Shown here piece by piece: positions 25,531 through 35,842 of a stretch of 64,000 nt of DNA. The notes under the pieces are model-generated. The model had not been told where the DNA came from, made no database searches, and worked only from the letters and a program-made list of their open reading frames with translations. Source of the DNA: Planctomycetaceae bacterium UBA2671 (GTDB lineage: Bacteria > Planctomycetota > Planctomycetia > Planctomycetales > Planctomycetaceae); the NCBI GenBank assembly GCA_002359185.1, contig DEML01000009.1, positions 124,311 to 188,310 on the forward strand, read 5' to 3'. Numbering within the stretch: position 1 is the first letter of the stretch; each line of letters begins with the position of its first letter. The position numbers were made by a program, and so were the translations under genes.

Positions 25531-27969
25531 ATGGAATTAAGAATGTGTCCATCCTGCCAGCAGTCTGTGCTGGATGATGATGTCAAAGAGTGTCCGTTTT
25601 GTGGAGCCGCCATGGATGGCTCCTCAGGGCCGACAACACCAGCCAAACCAGCAGCACGAAAAAAAGAAGCGAGTGCTGATCAACCTCAGGCTCCTGCAAA
25701 AGCAGCTGAGCCTGTTCAGCAGAAAGAGGAAGATCCGTTCGCGGTTAAGCCGAAGGCTCCGAGGAAAGTGATTAAACTTCAGCGGAAGCCCACCGCAAAG
25801 GTAAATCACCGAGTCGTCTGCCCGATGTGTGATACTAATGGTTTTGGCACTGAAGCTGTTGCGGGTAAAGAAGTCAAATGTCCGAATCCTAAATGTCTGA
25901 TGCCGATCTTCACCGCTCCCGAGCTTGAAGTTGTCGAGCCGGAAGAACCGAAGAAACCATTAGTGACACCCGTGCGTATTTTCAGTTTGGTGGCCGTGCT
26001 TGTGATGGCCGGGATTGGTATCTTTTTCTATGTCAACCTGCCACCTGCTCCAACCCCCGAGCCTGTTCCTGGTCCCATCGTCAATGATGGCAATGATAAT
26101 ATCGATCAAGTCGATCCCAAAAAGAACGATCCCGTTATTCCAGATGGTCCTCCCGCAAAACCACCTGTCGATATCGCGGCTCTCGAACAGACGATCTTTC
26201 AATCAAGCATCGATTCTGCCCTGCAACGTTCCGACAACCGCAGCAAACCTTATTGTCGCCAACTCAATGCCGAGGCTTATATTGCCAATGGCGATCTTGC
26301 CAATGCATTAAAACAACTTGAAGCCTTTGATGCCCTGGAAAGTGGATTGAACTATTTCAAAATCACCCCGCTCTCCATTATCGGGTGGTCTCATTTGAAG
26401 AAGGGAGATACCGCCGCTGCTAATAAATCGGCGGATGAAGCACTCTCATTCTCCAGCAAACTTCCGAAAACAGGAGCCGAAGCGGTTCGCCATGCTGTCG
26501 CACTCGGTTCATTGCTGGTCGCACTTGAACGATATGAAGATGCCCGAGCTCTGCTTGAAACCCGGGAAGATGTTCAGGATGTTGCTCAATCGGCTGCTCG
26601 CATTGCCATCGTAATCGAAGATGGAACATTCGCCCTCGATGAAAGCTACAACTGGCTTCCCAAAGTCCGCTGGACTTCACCCCTCTCATTCGCCACGGCC
26701 TACTCCGCTGCGATTCGGGGCTACTCAACACAAACAGCTGAATTTGTCAAAGCCCTCCAGGACCCGATGCGGAAAAGTGAATGCCTGGCGGCTTACGCAG
26801 CCGCTCAAGCGAATCTAGCCGTTCGATCTGGTGCCGCGTTTCAAATGGATGCACTCCCTGCCATTGAAGGAATCACTCCTGAAGATCAAAACCGCGCCCT
26901 GGCTCAAGCATTACAAAGCCTGAAAAAGGACGCCACTTCTGAAAAACTTTCCAATCAAGTGGCAACAGCCATGGAAAGCTGGCAAATTCCTGAGGCTGCA
27001 GTCATTCCAGAATTTCTCTCCATCTACAATGGCGACTATCAATTCGGAACCATTTCACACCGTGCCGCTGCCCATGCCCATTTGCTTCTGGCACGCTTTT
27101 ATTCTCAAGCAGGTGAGAAAGCAAAAGCCTGGGAGCATGTCGAAAAAAGTCTGAAATATACGGCGACGATTGGGCCCTCAAAAGCAACTGCGGACGCTCT
27201 CGTTAAGGATGTCGACCAGAATCGAGCCTCGATTCAATCTCGATTAGCCAGCGAGTTGAACATCGAAGGCGATATTCGTCAACGAACCGCCTTCAATCGC
27301 TATCGAACCAACGCGACTTCGATTGCCAAAGAAGCCCAGAATCGAATCGATCTTGAGTCACAAATTTACGATGTGACACTCGACTGGGGACTTTCCGATC
27401 AATATTTCCAGGCCTTCAAAACTGACCTTCAAACGCCACGGACCGATAATTTCCGCACGATTCTTGAAAATAATCTCTCGACAGATGTGCTGTATTCATT
27501 ACGCCAATCGAGTAACGACGCTGCGGTCAAAGAATATCTGGACGCCTGGCCATCAGCTGCCACTGGGAAGTCGCGACTGGAAAGCCGTCTCGAAATCAAT
27601 CGGCTGGTCGATGCAGGAAATATTCCACAAGTACGACTTCTGATGAAACGAATCGATTTATCGCTTCACGATCCACTCATCGAACTGCGTTATGCCTGTC
27701 AGATAGCAGAACAGCAAAATTCTGAAGTCACCCTCGACTGGATTGCTGGAATGAATTCGATTGTTGACCAGGAAGTCGCCTATCGGTTTTCCAGTGTGAA
27801 AATGACACGCCGGGGCGAAATTGAATCGTTCTGGGATGCAAGTAAGAAACGCAATCTCTCTGCAACCGACAAATGCTCCCGCAATCTCGGATTGATAGAA
27901 GGGCTCAATTCGACTGACGTCTATCTACAGGAAACAGAAGAACCTCAGCCCGGAAAAAAGAAGCCATAG
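25531..27969 (+). CDS. Zinc-ribbon, membrane and TPR-like repeat protein, unknown function
   Basis: An 812-residue protein. The N-terminus has a double Cys zinc ribbon (MCPSCQQSVL, ECPFCGAAM), then a proline/lysine-rich linker, a second Cys set (VVCPMCDTNGFG, VKCPNPKCLMPIF) and a membrane helix (IFSLVAVLVMAGIGIFFYVNL, about residues 150-170). The remaining 600 residues are predicted helices with TPR-like alternation such as QLNAEAYIANGDLANALKQLEAFDAL and LLLARFYSQAGEKAKAWEHVEKSL. The design is a cytoplasmic Zn-binding head, one span and a large repeat domain. No catalytic motif seen. GAGG lies eight bases before the ATG. Confidence 0.85.
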   Translation: MELRMCPSCQQSVLDDDVKECPFCGAAMDGSSGPTTPAKPAARKKEASADQPQAPAKAAEPVQQKEEDPFAVKPKAPRKVIKLQRKPTAKVNHRVVCPMCDTNGFGTEAVAGKEVKCPNPKCLMPIFTAPELEVVEPEEPKKPLVTPVRIFSLVAVLVMAGIGIFFYVNLPPAPTPEPVPGPIVNDGNDNIDQVDPKKNDPVIPDGPPAKPPVDIAALEQTIFQSSIDSALQRSDNRSKPYCRQLNAEAYIANGDLANALKQLEAFDALESGLNYFKITPLSIIGWSHLKKGDTAAANKSADEALSFSSKLPKTGAEAVRHAVALGSLLVALERYEDARALLETREDVQDVAQSAARIAIVIEDGTFALDESYNWLPKVRWTSPLSFATAYSAAIRGYSTQTAEFVKALQDPMRKSECLAAYAAAQANLAVRSGAAFQMDALPAIEGITPEDQNRALAQALQSLKKDATSEKLSNQVATAMESWQIPEAAVIPEFLSIYNGDYQFGTISHRAAAHAHLLLARFYSQAGEKAKAWEHVEKSLKYTATIGPSKATADALVKDVDQNRASIQSRLASELNIEGDIRQRTAFNRYRTNATSIAKEAQNRIDLESQIYDVTLDWGLSDQYFQAFKTDLQTPRTDNFRTILENNLSTDVLYSLRQSSNDAAVKEYLDAWPSAATGKSRLESRLEINRLVDAGNIPQVRLLMKRIDLSLHDPLIELRYACQIAEQQNSEVTLDWIAGMNSIVDQEVAYRFSSVKMTRRGEIESFWDASKKRNLSATDKCSRNLGLIEGLNSTDVYLQETEEPQPGKKKP

Positions 27970-28040
27970 TTCAGGACATCTCCAATCCGACCTAATCTGT
28001 ACAGTATAGAGAAGTTAGGACACGAAATGTCGACGAACGG

Positions 28041-28114
28041 TCTTTCCCCCGTATGGTTTATCCCATACACTGAGGAAAGATAGGGCATTCTGGATAACTA
28101 ATTCTGAGAATGCC
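28041..28114 (+). promoter_or_regulatory. Two hairpins upstream of the exported protein gene
   Basis: TCTTTCC...GGAAAGA enclosing GTATGG/CCATAC (28041-28080), then GGCATTCT/AGAATGCC (28084-28114), lie just upstream of the next gene. No T run follows either, so a leader structure is more likely than a terminator. Role unknown. Confidence 0.4.
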
Positions 28115-28200
28115 AGCTTGCTCAAACAACAAAATTATGATCCTTCCAGCGTGAGATAATGATGGCCATCAGGATAATGTTGCAGGAATGCCTTCTAAAA

Positions 28201-29889
28201 ATGAACAGTTTTCGACTCCAAATTCTTATGGCATTTGCCGTAATTGCTTTCTCTTTACCCGTTTGCACTTTTGCTGCTGAAGAGGCGGAGAAAGAAAACA
28301 AAGTCACGATGATGATCATCGGGGCTGATCGCTTACTCGAAGATGTCGAGTATATGGTCCAGGATCTTGCGAGCCGAAATAAGATCTGGAAAGAGAAAGT
28401 CGAAGAAAATATCGAACTGTTCCTCGAAGGAATTGATCGGGAACAACCCGTTCGTATTGATGTCTTCTTTGACGAAAAAAGTGGCGAATTCTATCGTCCG
28501 TTTTTCCCGATTACGGACGTCAAAGATTTTCGCAATAATGTGGAAGCCTTTGGTGTCACCAATAAACCGATTGCTCGCGATGTGTACTCACTCGGAGATG
28601 CGTTTGAAGGGTTTATGAAAGTAGCAAAGGATTACGCGCTTTTTGCCCCGAAAGATCAGCGGGCCACCATCGACCCCAATGTTCCCGAGATTCAAGCTCC
28701 CATCGAACCACTCACAAAAGCAGATTACGATGCGGGTGTGATCATCAGTCACGACAAAGCCGGCATGGAAGCCCGCCGCAAAAGCATGGCTGAAGTTCGT
28801 AAGAACATCATTTCAGGCATCAAGAAAAAATCGACGGAATCCGTGGAAGAATTTGAATTCCGCAAACTCCTGGCCGTCAATCGGATCGACAATTTCGAAA
28901 GACTCTATTCCGAAGTCAAATATCTGGAAGCAGGCTGGGTCACAGAACCCTCTAAGAAGACGGGCGTCGGAACTCTGATACTTTCCGGTATTGAAGGAAC
29001 CGATCTCGCAGGCACCATCGCAGCCATTCCCGAACTCAAAACATCTTTCCATACCATTCCCGAAACCAAAGATTTTGTTGCTTCAGGCCGTATGCTTTCC
29101 CCGATTTCTGCGGCGAATCAGGAACAGATCAAAGCGACCATCGAAGCGTATCAGCCTGTCGCCGAAATTCGGATCGATCGCAAGGAAGACCTGAATGACA
29201 AACAGAAAAAAGCGGCTAAGGATGCCATCGCCAAACTCATTCCCATTCTTGAAGATGGACTGACACTCGGTTCTATTGATGGATTCGTTGAATTTCGTCG
29301 TATCGAAAAAGATAACAGTAATTCTCTGCACGATATGGTCGCAGGTATGAATGCGAAGTCCGGGCGAGACATCGAAGAAGTCATCAAGATGCTGCCGGAA
29401 ATTCGCGACACTTACAAAACAAAAATGGACACCGCCACCGTCGGTGATTTTCACTTCCATGAATTTGTGCTCGAAGACAACGTGCCACCGATGTTCAAAT
29501 CACTGTTCGGCTCTCCCTGCCATTTTCATATCGCCACCAGTGAAAAGATGGTTCTCTTCAGCATCGGAGAGAAATCAAAACCCTGGCTCGAAGAGATGGT
29601 CGATCTGGTCATCAAAACCGAAGAACAAAAAGCTCCCGAAAATTTCTTCACCTTCAAAGGTCACTTCGGTCCCTTCGCCAAAGCATTGAGTGCCCGCAAT
29701 CCGGGTGAAGACTTCGTCGAACTTCGCAAAGCCATCATCGAAGCGTTCTCTGAAAAATACACCGATGACTTCATCGAAATCTATGACAAACATGCCGATG
29801 GACAAATTCAGGGAACGATGACCGTCGAACCGGGTCTGTTGAGATTACTCGGAATTCTTGTTGCCAATTTTGCAGATGAAAATCTGTAA
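28201..29889 (+). CDS. Exported protein of unknown function, 562 residues
   Basis: Begins with a signal peptide (LQILMAFAVIAFSLPVCTFAA, about residues 6-26) and then a 535-residue secreted domain of high charge (Lys/Glu-rich). Recognisable stretches include KVTMMIIGADRLLEDVEYMVQ, VFFDEKSGEFYRPFFPITD and MVAGMNAKSGRDIEEVIKML, the general style of planctomycete-specific secreted proteins. No enzyme motif was seen. The start 28201 puts the signal peptide at the N-terminus; ATG 28159 is possible. A terminator follows at 29914. Possibly related to the neighbouring repeat protein only by position. Confidence 0.72.
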   Translation: MNSFRLQILMAFAVIAFSLPVCTFAAEEAEKENKVTMMIIGADRLLEDVEYMVQDLASRNKIWKEKVEENIELFLEGIDREQPVRIDVFFDEKSGEFYRPFFPITDVKDFRNNVEAFGVTNKPIARDVYSLGDAFEGFMKVAKDYALFAPKDQRATIDPNVPEIQAPIEPLTKADYDAGVIISHDKAGMEARRKSMAEVRKNIISGIKKKSTESVEEFEFRKLLAVNRIDNFERLYSEVKYLEAGWVTEPSKKTGVGTLILSGIEGTDLAGTIAAIPELKTSFHTIPETKDFVASGRMLSPISAANQEQIKATIEAYQPVAEIRIDRKEDLNDKQKKAAKDAIAKLIPILEDGLTLGSIDGFVEFRRIEKDNSNSLHDMVAGMNAKSGRDIEEVIKMLPEIRDTYKTKMDTATVGDFHFHEFVLEDNVPPMFKSLFGSPCHFHIATSEKMVLFSIGEKSKPWLEEMVDLVIKTEEQKAPENFFTFKGHFGPFAKALSARNPGEDFVELRKAIIEAFSEKYTDDFIEIYDKHADGQIQGTMTVEPGLLRLLGILVANFADENL

Positions 29890-29913
29890 AACCCTTCACT
29901 CTCTCTTAAAATG

Positions 29914-29948
29914 ACGCACTTGAGACACTCTCGGGTGCGTTTCTTTTT
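29914..29948 (+). terminator. Rho-independent terminator after the exported protein gene
   Basis: ACGCACTTGAG / CTCGGGTGCGT (with G-T pairs) forms an 11-base stem followed by TTCTTTTT. Confidence 0.8.
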
Positions 29949-30052
29949 GCGCCCTGGCTGAATATTGTCACACTGACTGGACATCAACGATTTTCGATGA
30001 AACAATCGACGCAGATGGATAAGTTGACACACCGTTTTAGAGGTTTCACCAC

Positions 30053-32173
30053 ATGACCAGATTTTCGTTCTCCTCCCTTCAATCCTGCACCGCTTGCATG
30101 CTCGCAATATTCCTGCTGAATACAACAGGTGCAATGACACAAACCGTCCATGCAGATGAAGTTCTCGAAGCCGATGTTGTCATCTATGGCGGAACCTCCG
30201 CTGGCGTAGCCGCTGCGGTTCAATGCAAACGGATGGGTAAATCCACCCTGATCATCGAGCCATCCGCACATCTGGGAGGACTGACCACTGGTGGTCTCGG
30301 CTGGACAGACTCCGGAAATAAATCTGTCATCGGCGGCATTTCACTCGAATTCTATGAACGAGTCAAAAAGGAATATGACAAAGAGGAAACCTGGAAATGG
30401 CAGGAGAGCGATAAGTATTCGCGATATAACCCCGATGCCGAAGCGATCTGGGTCTTTGAACCTCATATCGCCGAGAAAGTTTTTAACGACTTGATCGTCG
30501 AATACGAAATTCCTGTCTACATGAATGAACGACTTGAATTGAAGGAGGGAGTCACAACAAAAGAGGGACAAATTGTTGAATTCAAACTCGAATCAGGAAA
30601 AACAGTTCGCGGCAAACGATTTATCGATGCCACCTACGAGGGCGACCTGATGGCCAATGCGGGTGTGAAATACACAGTTGGTCGTGAGGGGAACGATGTC
30701 TATGGCGAGTCTCTCAATGGTGTGCAAAAAGCTCGGACCGTTTCCCATCAATTTGAAGCCCCGGTCAGTCCTTATCGTACACCCGGCGATGCCAGCAGTG
30801 GCCTATTGCCCGGCGTACATGGAGAAGATCCCGGCGAAGATGGTACCGGCGACCATCGCGTTCAAGCCTACTGCTTCCGGATGTGCCTCTCGAATCATCC
30901 GGAAAACATGGTCCCCTTTCCAAAGCCGGAAAATTACAACCCGGAACGGTACGAACTACTCGCCCGCTATCTGGATACGGGTTGGAAAGGTGTCTTCAAG
31001 AAATTTGATGTCATCCCTAATCGAAAAACTGATACGAACAATCACGGCGCGTTTTCAACCGATAACATCGGGATGAACTACGAGTACCCCGATGGCGATT
31101 ACCAGACCCGAGATAAAATTATCGCAGAGCATCGCGATTACCAACAGGGACTGATGTGGTTTCTGTCCAACGATCCCCGCGTCCCTGCAGACATTCAAAC
31201 ACAAATGCGGGAATGGGGACTGGCAGCTGATGAGTTCCTCGATAATGAACATTGGCCTCATCAGATTTACGTCCGCGAGGCTCGACGTATGGTCTCTGAT
31301 TTTGTCATGACCGAACTCCATCTCCGTCGCAAAAACCCAACTCCCGACCCGATCGGCATGGGCTCCTACAATATGGACTCCCATAATGTGCAACGCTATG
31401 TCACTCCTGAAGGTTTCGCTCGAAACGAAGGCGATATCCAGGTCAACCCCGGTGGACCATATCCGGTCAGCTATCGTGCGATTGTCCCGATGAAATCGGA
31501 ATGTTCAAACCTGCTCGTGCCTGTCTGCCTTTCCTCGTCCCACATTGCCTACGGATCGATTCGCATGGAACCGGTCTTCATGATTCTGGCACACTCAGCG
31601 GCTACAGCTGCCTGTCATTCTATTGACGATAACTGTGCCGTCCAGGAGATCGACTATAAAAAACTCGAAGAGAAGCTCCTCGAAGATGGTCAGGTTCTCG
31701 AATACTCAGGTCCTTATCGCGAACCTCGCGTTGGTATTGATCCAAAATCGTTACCCGGAATCGTCATCGATAATTCCCAAGCCAAACTCAAGGGAACCTG
31801 GACACATAGTGGCTCTGCTCCTGTTTTCGTGGGACCCGATTATCTGCATGATGGAAACACCGATCAGGGAGAAAAATCAGCCACCTATGAATTCCTGGTA
31901 ACCTCAACTGGAGAATATGAAGTCCGCCTGGCTTATCCTCCCAATACCAACCGCGCCACCAATGTGACTGTCGAAGTCATCAGTGAAGCAGGACTCTCGA
32001 CCACAAATATCAATCAACGTCTCGCACCCTCGATCTCGAAAACTTTCGTCTCGTTAGGAGCCTACGAATTCACCCCCGGCTCTCCCGGACGAGTCATCAT
32101 CCGCAACGCCAACGCCGATGGTTACGTCATTGCCGATGCCGTCTGGATTGTGCCGGTTCAAACACAACCGTAA
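30053..32173 (+). CDS. FAD-dependent oxidoreductase with golvesin-like C-terminal domain
   Basis: A 706-residue exported flavoprotein. A signal peptide (CTACMLAIFLLNTTGAMTQTV, cleavage near VHA-DE) precedes the FAD-binding Rossmann motif EADVVIYGGTSAGVAAAVQC with LIIEPSAHLGG, the FAD_oxidored family. Other conserved stretches are FIDATYEGDLMANAG and YNMDSHNVQRYV. The last 130 residues (NSQAKLKGTWTHSG through VIADAVWIVP) form a beta-rich domain like those on golvesin and xanthan-lyase-type proteins, probably carbohydrate binding. Substrate not known. A ribosome binding site GAGG lies nine bases before the ATG. Confidence 0.88.
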   Translation: MTRFSFSSLQSCTACMLAIFLLNTTGAMTQTVHADEVLEADVVIYGGTSAGVAAAVQCKRMGKSTLIIEPSAHLGGLTTGGLGWTDSGNKSVIGGISLEFYERVKKEYDKEETWKWQESDKYSRYNPDAEAIWVFEPHIAEKVFNDLIVEYEIPVYMNERLELKEGVTTKEGQIVEFKLESGKTVRGKRFIDATYEGDLMANAGVKYTVGREGNDVYGESLNGVQKARTVSHQFEAPVSPYRTPGDASSGLLPGVHGEDPGEDGTGDHRVQAYCFRMCLSNHPENMVPFPKPENYNPERYELLARYLDTGWKGVFKKFDVIPNRKTDTNNHGAFSTDNIGMNYEYPDGDYQTRDKIIAEHRDYQQGLMWFLSNDPRVPADIQTQMREWGLAADEFLDNEHWPHQIYVREARRMVSDFVMTELHLRRKNPTPDPIGMGSYNMDSHNVQRYVTPEGFARNEGDIQVNPGGPYPVSYRAIVPMKSECSNLLVPVCLSSSHIAYGSIRMEPVFMILAHSAATAACHSIDDNCAVQEIDYKKLEEKLLEDGQVLEYSGPYREPRVGIDPKSLPGIVIDNSQAKLKGTWTHSGSAPVFVGPDYLHDGNTDQGEKSATYEFLVTSTGEYEVRLAYPPNTNRATNVTVEVISEAGLSTTNINQRLAPSISKTFVSLGAYEFTPGSPGRVIIRNANADGYVIADAVWIVPVQTQP

Positions 32174-32301
32174 GCGACTCGATTAGGAGCAATACGAAAA
32201 CTGATCATTCCTTAGCAAATTCCTGACAGGATATTCATGAAGTTTATCTATGGCTGATTATTTACTATGTTCTTTCGGAAATGCACTTGAAGGTTGCGAC
32301 T

Positions 32302-33825
32302 ATGGCAGATAATAAGCCGACAATAAATTCTCTTGATAAAACAGTGGTCGAAGGTCAGCAAAGTAAAGCGGCTTCTGAAGGAACAAAGAAATCTTCAAAA
32401 CAGAAAGTTCAACAAATAGGTGACTTTCGACTTGTGAAGAAAGTTGGCCAGGGAGGAATGGGAGCTGTCTATCTGGCTCATCAAGTCAGCCTTGATCGCC
32501 GCTGTGCACTCAAAGTCATGTCGAACGAACTTTCAAAACGCAAGGACTTCGTCGACCGCTTTATTCGCGAGGCTCGCGTTGGTGCCAAAATTGAGCATCC
32601 CAACATTGTACGCTGCTATGCCGTGGGTGATTACAAAGGCATGCACTATGCTGCCCTGGAATTTATTGATGGATCCAGCATGCAGGATTGGATCAATACT
32701 CTCAAAACACTGAGTGTTGGCGACGCGGTGCATGTGACCATCGTCTGTGCTCAGGCCCTGGGTTTTGCACATAAAATGAATGTCATTCATCGTGACATCA
32801 AACCGGACAATATCCTCGTCACAAAAAATGGAGCCGTTAAAGTCGCCGATCTCGGTCTGGCAAAAGCTATCGACGAAGATCAATCGATGACTCAGTCCGG
32901 AACCGGTCTCGGCACACCCTTATACATGCCGCCCGAACAGGCTCGTAACGCAAAGTATGTCGACCAGCGCAGCGACATCTACGCTTTGGGAGCGACCTTG
33001 TATCGCTTCCTGACAGGTGTCCCGCCTTTCAAGGCCGATTCCACGATGGAATTGATTCTCGCCAAAGAGAATTCAAAATACACACCAGCAGCAAAACTGA
33101 ATAAGCAAATCCCCGAACGGCTCGATCTGATCATCGATAAAATGATGGCCAAAGATGCAAAACATCGATATCAGAACTGCGACGAACTATTGACAGACCT
33201 CATGCCACTCGGTCTTGAAAATCCCTCCCTCAGTTTTATCGAATCCGACGAAAAGGTCATACTAGGAATGAACTCCGCTTCGGGGTTACAAAGCTCACCT
33301 TCGATGTCCAATGCGAAGAACATCGAACGGGAAGTCAGGATCCCCAAAACTTCTCGTGAAGAAGCCCGCGAACAACGTCTGGCAGCTGCAAAACTCGATG
33401 GGAATACCTGGAGGGTCTGTTTCAAAGACCGTACCGGTAAAGAGCAAATCAAAAAAATGTCGACCGATCAGGTCCATCGCGGACTGGCAACTGATCTGCT
33501 CGATGAAACCGCGAGGATTACGAAGAATCCTAAAATTCCCATGGTCGCCATCGGCTCTGTTCAGGAATTCAAAAACCAGGTTGGCGAAATCCTGATGAGA
33601 AAACAGGAAGGGAAAAAGAAAGAGGACATGAAGTCTATTTACGCTAAACTCGACCGGCAACACAGTCGTCGTAAATGGTGGCGGATCATCGAAAATCTCC
33701 GCGATGGAACTCTCGGCTGGATCAGTCTGGTTATCTGGATATGTATTGTTGGAGCAGCAGGCTTCGGGCTCTACCTTGGCGTCCCAATGGTATATGCCAT
33801 GATCGCGAAAAACTTCGGTCTTTAG
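32302..33825 (+). CDS. Hanks-type Ser/Thr protein kinase with C-terminal membrane anchor
   Basis: A 507-residue kinase. The glycine loop [12 protein letters not shown] (49-60), the invariant Lys71 (CALKVM), HRDIKPDN (163-170), DLGLAK in place of DFG (183-188, usual in bacterial kinases) and [10 protein letters not shown] activation segment are all present. After the kinase domain comes a basic linker ([20 protein letters not shown] stretch near residue 440) and a membrane helix near the end ([20 protein letters not shown]). It is a C-tail anchored kinase with the catalytic domain in the cytoplasm. The ATG at 32302 follows GAAGG by eight bases, so it is preferred to an ATG seven codons upstream. 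Confidence 0.93.
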   Translation: MADNKPTINSLDKTVVEGQQSKAASEGTKKSSKQKVQQIGDFRLVKKVGQGGMGAVYLAHQVSLDRRCALKVMSNELSKRKDFVDRFIREARVGAKIEHPNIVRCYAVGDYKGMHYAALEFIDGSSMQDWINTLKTLSVGDAVHVTIVCAQALGFAHKMNVIHRDIKPDNILVTKNGAVKVADLGLAKAIDEDQSMTQSGTGLGTPLYMPPEQARNAKYVDQRSDIYALGATLYRFLTGVPPFKADSTMELILAKENSKYTPAAKLNKQIPERLDLIIDKMMAKDAKHRYQNCDELLTDLMPLGLENPSLSFIESDEKVILGMNSASGLQSSPSMSNAKNIEREVRIPKTSREEAREQRLAAAKLDGNTWRVCFKDRTGKEQIKKMSTDQVHRGLATDLLDETARITKNPKIPMVAIGSVQEFKNQVGEILMRKQEGKKKEDMKSIYAKLDRQHSRRKWWRIIENLRDGTLGWISLVIWICIVGAAGFGLYLGVPMVYAMIAKNFGL

Positions 33826-33876
33826 GTAATCCACTTCCCAAATGCTTCGATATGGGATCATCGCAAATTCAATCAC

Positions 33877-34800
33877 ATGGATGTAATCATACTAGCTGGA
33901 GGCTCCTCAGCCGAACGGGAAATCAGCCTGAAATCCGGCTCTGCCGTTCAAAATGCCCTCACATCTTGCGGTCACTATGTCGAAATGATTGACCCTGCGA
34001 ACGTCGACATTCAGAGTCACACAATACGTCCCGATCAAATTGTCTTCATCGCCCTGCACGGAACATTCGGTGAAGATGGACAGGTGCAACGAATCCTTGA
34101 AGAACGCAATCTCTGTTATACAGGAAGTTCCCCCAACGCCTCGGCAGTCGCCTTCGAGAAATCTCAGGCCAAGCAACTCTTTTTGAACCACGCCATTCAG
34201 ACACCCCGATACACTATTATCAGCGAACAGGATTCTCTGATTCAAAGAGAAGAACGGCTCTCCTCAATCTCCTGTCCTGTGTTCGTCAAACCAAATGCCC
34301 AGGGATCCAGCATCGGCGTTTCACGCGTCGAAAACCCCGGGCATCTTCAGCAAGCAGTTGATCTCGCAATGAATTACGGGACCTCAGTAATCATCGAAGA
34401 GTTCATTTCGGGCCAGGAATGGACCGTGGCACTCTTTGATGACATCACATTCCCGCCCATTCAAATTCAAACCCCACGCACATTTTACGATTATTCAGCC
34501 AAGTATCAGGAATCGAGTACGCAATACCTGATCAATCAGAATCAGGATGAGGCTCTGATTGAACGCCTGATCGCCGCTGCCCAAAGAGCTGCCAGAGCTA
34601 TTAACACTTCTGGCCTGATCCGAGTCGATTTCATTGTTGACGATACCGGTCAACCCTGGTGTCTGGAAGTCAATACCATCCCCGGCTTGACTTCAACAAG
34701 CCTGGCCCCAAAAGCCGCGAGTCAACACGGGTGGACTTTTGAAACCCTCTGTGAAAAAATCTGCGAATCGGCTCTCAACTCCAGACCAACAAAAACCTGA
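33877..34800 (+). CDS. ddl: D-alanine--D-alanine ligase
   Basis: A 307-residue ATP-grasp ligase that joins two D-alanines for peptidoglycan precursor synthesis. The start LAGGSSAEREISLKSGSAV is the usual Ddl N-terminus. HGTFGEDGQVQ, VKPNAQGSSIGVSRV, the Walker-like grasp region EEFISGQEWTVALF and the end EVNTIPGLTSTSLAPK are complete. This supports the presence of at least some peptidoglycan synthesis in this planctomycete. It follows the kinase by 51 bases and converges on the DUF58 gene 18 bases away. Confidence 0.96.
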   Translation: MDVIILAGGSSAEREISLKSGSAVQNALTSCGHYVEMIDPANVDIQSHTIRPDQIVFIALHGTFGEDGQVQRILEERNLCYTGSSPNASAVAFEKSQAKQLFLNHAIQTPRYTIISEQDSLIQREERLSSISCPVFVKPNAQGSSIGVSRVENPGHLQQAVDLAMNYGTSVIIEEFISGQEWTVALFDDITFPPIQIQTPRTFYDYSAKYQESSTQYLINQNQDEALIERLIAAAQRAARAINTSGLIRVDFIVDDTGQPWCLEVNTIPGLTSTSLAPKAASQHGWTFETLCEKICESALNSRPTKT

Positions 34801-34818
34801 GAAGATCGGGATCGTGTA

Positions 34819-35727
34819 TCATTTCCCTCGGGAGCGATAAGCCAGATAACTGCCCAGCGTTTTCGCGAACGATTCGTCCGTTTTCACTTTCAGTAAATCG
34901 ACTCCCGATTTCGTGCACATCTGGGAGACTCGCTTCATAAACTTCTCATACTGTTCCAGATAATGCCGCCGCAGGCGATGCGGATCAACCAGCAGCCGCT
35001 CGTTCGTCTTTTCCAGATTGTGAAATTGCGTCGGTCTGCTGAACGGAAACTCTTCTTCTTCCGGAGCGACAATCTGCACAACAACCACATCGTGTCGATA
35101 ATGTTTGAAGCGTTTAATAGCCGTCTGCAATGGCTCGATTTCATCGAATAAATCACTGAGCAGTACGATCAGGCTCCGCCGTTTGAGCCTGGGAATAACA
35201 TCTTCAAAGACTTTTCCCAAGCTCGTCTCGCGTCCGGTTTTTGCCTGCTCCAATGTTTTTATGAGCCGAGGAAACTGAGTCGCGTTCATGGAAGGTTCGA
35301 TCAGTTCCCGTAACTTATGATCGAACAGACATAACCCCACGGCATCCCGCTGTTTCAATAACAGATACGCCAGCACGGCTGTCATCTGTCGTGCATAATT
35401 GAATTTGGTATCGGTCGATTGTCCATACCCCATGCTGCCGGAAGCGTCGAGCATCAGATAGCAGCGCAGGTTGGTTTCATCTTCATACTCTTTGACGAAA
35501 TATCGCCCAGTCTTTCCGTAAGCCCGCCAGTCGATGTGCCGAATTTCATCCCCGGGATAGTATTGCCGATGCTCGACAAACTCGACACTACTCCCCTTAA
35601 AGGGACTTTTATGCTGTCCCATCATGTAACCTTCGACAACCAGCCGGGCAATCACATCGAGCCGCCCGAACTGCATCAACGTGCTCGGATCACCAAAAGC
35701 TGAGAGTTCGGGATTGGTTGTCGACAT
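34819..35727 (-). CDS. DUF58 domain-containing protein (MoxR-associated type)
   Basis: A 302-residue protein of the DUF58 family, which usually pairs with MoxR AAA ATPases. The diagnostic start is GSSVEFVEHRQYYPGDEIRH followed by IDWRAYGKTGRYFVKEYEDE; a VWA-like metal site appears as MLDASGSMGYG. The C-terminus is basic. There is no MoxR gene in the window, so the pairing is either outside the window or absent. ATG 35727 is preferred to the open frame at 35736, which starts with TTG. It has no membrane segment, unlike longer DUF58 proteins. Confidence 0.92.
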   Translation of the reverse strand: MSTTNPELSAFGDPSTLMQFGRLDVIARLVVEGYMMGQHKSPFKGSSVEFVEHRQYYPGDEIRHIDWRAYGKTGRYFVKEYEDETNLRCYLMLDASGSMGYGQSTDTKFNYARQMTAVLAYLLLKQRDAVGLCLFDHKLRELIEPSMNATQFPRLIKTLEQAKTGRETSLGKVFEDVIPRLKRRSLIVLLSDLFDEIEPLQTAIKRFKHYRHDVVVVQIVAPEEEEFPFSRPTQFHNLEKTNERLLVDPHRLRRHYLEQYEKFMKRVSQMCTKSGVDLLKVKTDESFAKTLGSYLAYRSRGK

Positions 35728-35770
35728 GGCGTCCAATATCTCAAGACAGCAACATGAAAAAAGTAAACCT

Positions 35771-35791
35771 GTAGGTCAGGCACCACCTGAC
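35771..35791. repeat. Palindromic repeat, family A half-copy
   Basis: GTAGGTCAGGCACCACCTGA matches the left end of the element at 6711 with a changed centre; only one hairpin is present here. Confidence 0.75.
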
Positions 35792-35842
35792 GAATTCAAC
35801 ATTTGCCTGCAACGAGGCGATGTTAGTCCCACATATTTCCAC

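Noticed and set aside
32302..33825. The DLG motif of the kinase taken as a sign of a dead kinase
   Set aside because: DLG in place of DFG is common in bacterial kinases, and the invariant Lys and HRD are intact.
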